Assembly (NCBI GenBank): GCA_963742545.1
Contig: CAVUMF010000002.1
Span: 496,001 to 560,000, forward strand
Origin: Palsa-1392 sp963742545
Lineage (GTDB): Bacteria > Verrucomicrobiota > Verrucomicrobiia > Chthoniobacterales > UBA10450
Direction of reading: 5' to 3'
Length of the DNA stretch: 64,000 nt
Below, piece by piece: positions 62,749 to 64,000 of the stretch (position 1 is the first letter of the stretch; each line of letters starts with the position of its first letter). The translations under genes were made by a program, and so were the position numbers. A model generated the notes under the pieces. The model did no database searches and had not been told where the DNA came from. It worked only from the letters and a program-made list of their open reading frames with translations.

Positions 62749-63165
62749 CTAACGCTCGGGCGCGATTGTCGGAATCATCTGCCGTCCGTTCCGACGATAA
62801 ACGCGAAAGTCACTGTCGAGCGTGAAAACATGGCTCGCGGGATAAATCTCGGCCATGCGCACAAGACAGGCATCTGCCAGGGACATCGGTACGCTAGCGT
62901 AGCGCGTCATCAGCTTCCTGAGCGCGGCCGAGTGGTCCTCGATTTCCAAAGCGATCCGGAGCAAACCGTTCTCAATTCTCTCCAGGATCACGGTTCCACT
63001 CACGCCCCGCCGTTCGATCAAAAAACAGACTTCCGCAATCACCGCTTCGCAAGTGAAGAACGGCGGAGGCAGCGCGCGGAATCGCTCCACCGTCCAGGCA
63101 TGGTCTCGATCGCCCGCGCAAATCATCGCGACAAGCGGCCCGGTATCGATCAGGATTTCGCTCAA
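62749..63165 (-). CDS. PIN-domain toxin (VapC-like), module 2
   Basis: A 138-residue PIN protein from TTG 63165. Catalytic acids are visible in LIDTGPLVAM, AVIAEVCFLI, SLADACLVRM and TLDSDFRVYRR. It belongs to the same broad VapC class as module 1, but with a different sequence and partner. The start overlaps the antitoxin stop by four bases (TTGA). An eight-of-nine match to the recurring nonamer sits at its stop. Confidence 0.88.
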   Translation of the reverse strand: MSEILIDTGPLVAMICAGDRDHAWTVERFRALPPPFFTCEAVIAEVCFLIERRGVSGTVILERIENGLLRIALEIEDHSAALRKLMTRYASVPMSLADACLVRMAEIYPASHVFTLDSDFRVYRRNGRQMIPTIAPER

Positions 63166-63401
63166 GGCTTTCCGAAGCCTTTCAAATGTCTGGGGTGGCT
63201 GGCGTAATCCTTCGGGCCGCCTTTAACAATTCCACACACATCCTTGATCAAATCGAAGGCGGATACTTTGGGTTTATTCTTGCGGAAACTTGCGGCCAGC
63301 GCTTCCCGCACGATCTGAGACTTCGGAACTCGACGCTGCCGGGCCGTCGCTTCCAGGTGGGCACTGATCTTGTCCGGAATCTTGCAGGTGATCGTGGTCA
63401 T
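63162..63401 (-). CDS. Ribbon-helix-helix antitoxin, module 2
   Basis: A 79-residue protein from ATG 63401: MTTITCKIPDKISAHLEATA and RQRRVPKSQIVREALAASF form a ribbon-helix-helix DNA-binding domain. The C-terminal tail (FDLIKDVCGIVKGGPKD) probably blocks the PIN active site. It overlaps the toxin by four bases. An upstream open frame to 63518 has no support. The 147 bases to the next remnant have no gene. Confidence 0.88.
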   Translation of the reverse strand: MTTITCKIPDKISAHLEATARQRRVPKSQIVREALAASFRKNKPKVSAFDLIKDVCGIVKGGPKDYASHPRHLKGFGKP

Positions 63402-63548
63402 GGTTTTTGATAATACGAAATTGCGCCGCGGGCAATACCACTTTTCCTCGCTTCGCCCGTCTAATTGGCCGCAAATTTGTAAATGGTGCTCTGCTTCAGC
63501 CCGACAAAAGAATTCCACCGGTTCACGACTTTCAAGCTGCTTGAGGCT

Positions 63549-64000
63549 TCACGGCAGCTTCGCGTATTCCGCTTTGGCCTGGTTCAGGAGCGGGTTGTCC
63601 GGGTCGGCATTTTTCCAGAGCGCCAGGAAATCCTGATAGGCAGCCTTCGCTTTCGCGGAATCGCCGGACAGGGCATAGGCATGACCGAGACCCAAGTGGG
63701 CGAGCGCGCCAATCGGCTCATTCCCGACCACTCCCGAATGATCGAGAATTTTCTGAAACTCATTGATTGCTGCCCGATCCGTCTTTCGCCGCCAGATAGG
63801 CCTGCCCCCGAAAATAAACAGGATAGAGCGCAAAGGTGAAGTCATCGTTCGTGTGTCCCAATTCATAAGGCAAAGCCGCGGACAGAGCAGCCAAGGCGGC
63901 TTCCGCATTTCCACTGTTGAGCGCGAGCGCTGACCGAGCCATGGGCAGATACTGGGTTTGAACAACCGTGTCCTGCGGAAAACGTTTTGTTAGGTCATCG
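63549..64000 (-). pseudogene. C-terminal part of a TPR (kinase- or TolB-type) protein, frameshifted
   Basis: From the window edge the minus strand reads LTKRFPQDTVVQTQYLPMAR and AALSAALPYELGH up to about 63790. A one-base shift is then needed to continue as AAINEFQKILDHSGVVGNEP and ALAHLGLGHAYALSGDSAKA to the stop at 63549. This is the standard tail of kinase-TPR proteins of Acidobacteria/Verrucomicrobia type. The start is outside the window. It is probably a pseudogene, though a sequencing error would also explain it. Confidence 0.72.

Overview
The window looks like a chromosomal segment of a high-GC, Gram-negative soil bacterium, most probably a verrucomicrobium of the Spartobacteria/Chthoniobacterales kind. 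The Gram-negative calls are a LpxH-like hydrolase, an Lnt-like enzyme, a TonB-dependent receptor, an outer-membrane barrel and several lipoproteins. The lineage guess rests on the mixture of TolB/TPR paralogues, HAF-repeat secreted proteins, DUF2851, an AAA_25 remnant, an IVS-type four-helix-bundle remnant and ECF sigma plus Ser/Thr kinase pairs; there is no rRNA or marker gene to prove it.

Layout. 1-8.5 kb: housekeeping and envelope genes (end of a TPR protein, DciA-like protein, a divergent mntR/mntH pair with a visible MntR box, universal stress protein, TMEM14 protein, GH75 chitosanase-like protein, lipoprotein, LpxH-like hydrolase, CHAD protein). 8.5-12.2 kb: a tRNA remnant, a frameshifted GH25 lysozyme gene, DUF2851, a pseudopilin and an intact tRNA-Gly(CCC). 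12.2-19.7 kb: a segment bounded by direct repeats of a cyclase 3' end and containing two tRNA-Val half-genes, a TetR-controlled Lnt-like gene, a decayed AAA_25 gene and a two-component pair (hybrid kinase and REC-metallo-beta-lactamase protein). 19.7-23.4 kb: an FHA-adenylate cyclase divergent from a Ser/Thr kinase with Sel1 repeats. 23.4-26 kb: IS630 and HAF-repeat debris plus two secreted proteins sharing a duplicated leader. 26-33.2 kb: ECF sigma factor, TolB/TPR Ser/Thr kinase and TonB receptor.

33.4-51.2 kb is the most striking part. Seven full-length paralogues, each a membrane module (F-AELKRRN start), a TolB/FlgO-like domain and TPRs, lie head to tail on the minus strand; five of the six junctions are ATGA stop/start overlaps. 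They are followed by a cyclase-TolB-TPR fusion. A DUF5131 plus DUF3800 cassette separates the array from an amidohydrolase gene that has captured the first codons of another paralogue. 53-64 kb continues with an outer-membrane barrel / cupredoxin / HAMP-adenylate cyclase operon, two more cyclase-TolB-TPR proteins, truncated cyclase pieces and two PIN-domain toxin-antitoxin pairs.

Taken together, most of the window is intracellular signalling machinery: cyclases, Ser/Thr kinases, a histidine kinase and TolB/TPR membrane proteins. It has grown by tandem duplication and by recombination at a conserved 5' module, leaving short scars at gene starts. A nine-base word, GCCTAACGA / TCGTTAGGC, recurs at least 13 times on both strands, often through otherwise unusual synonymous codons. 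Its role is unknown.
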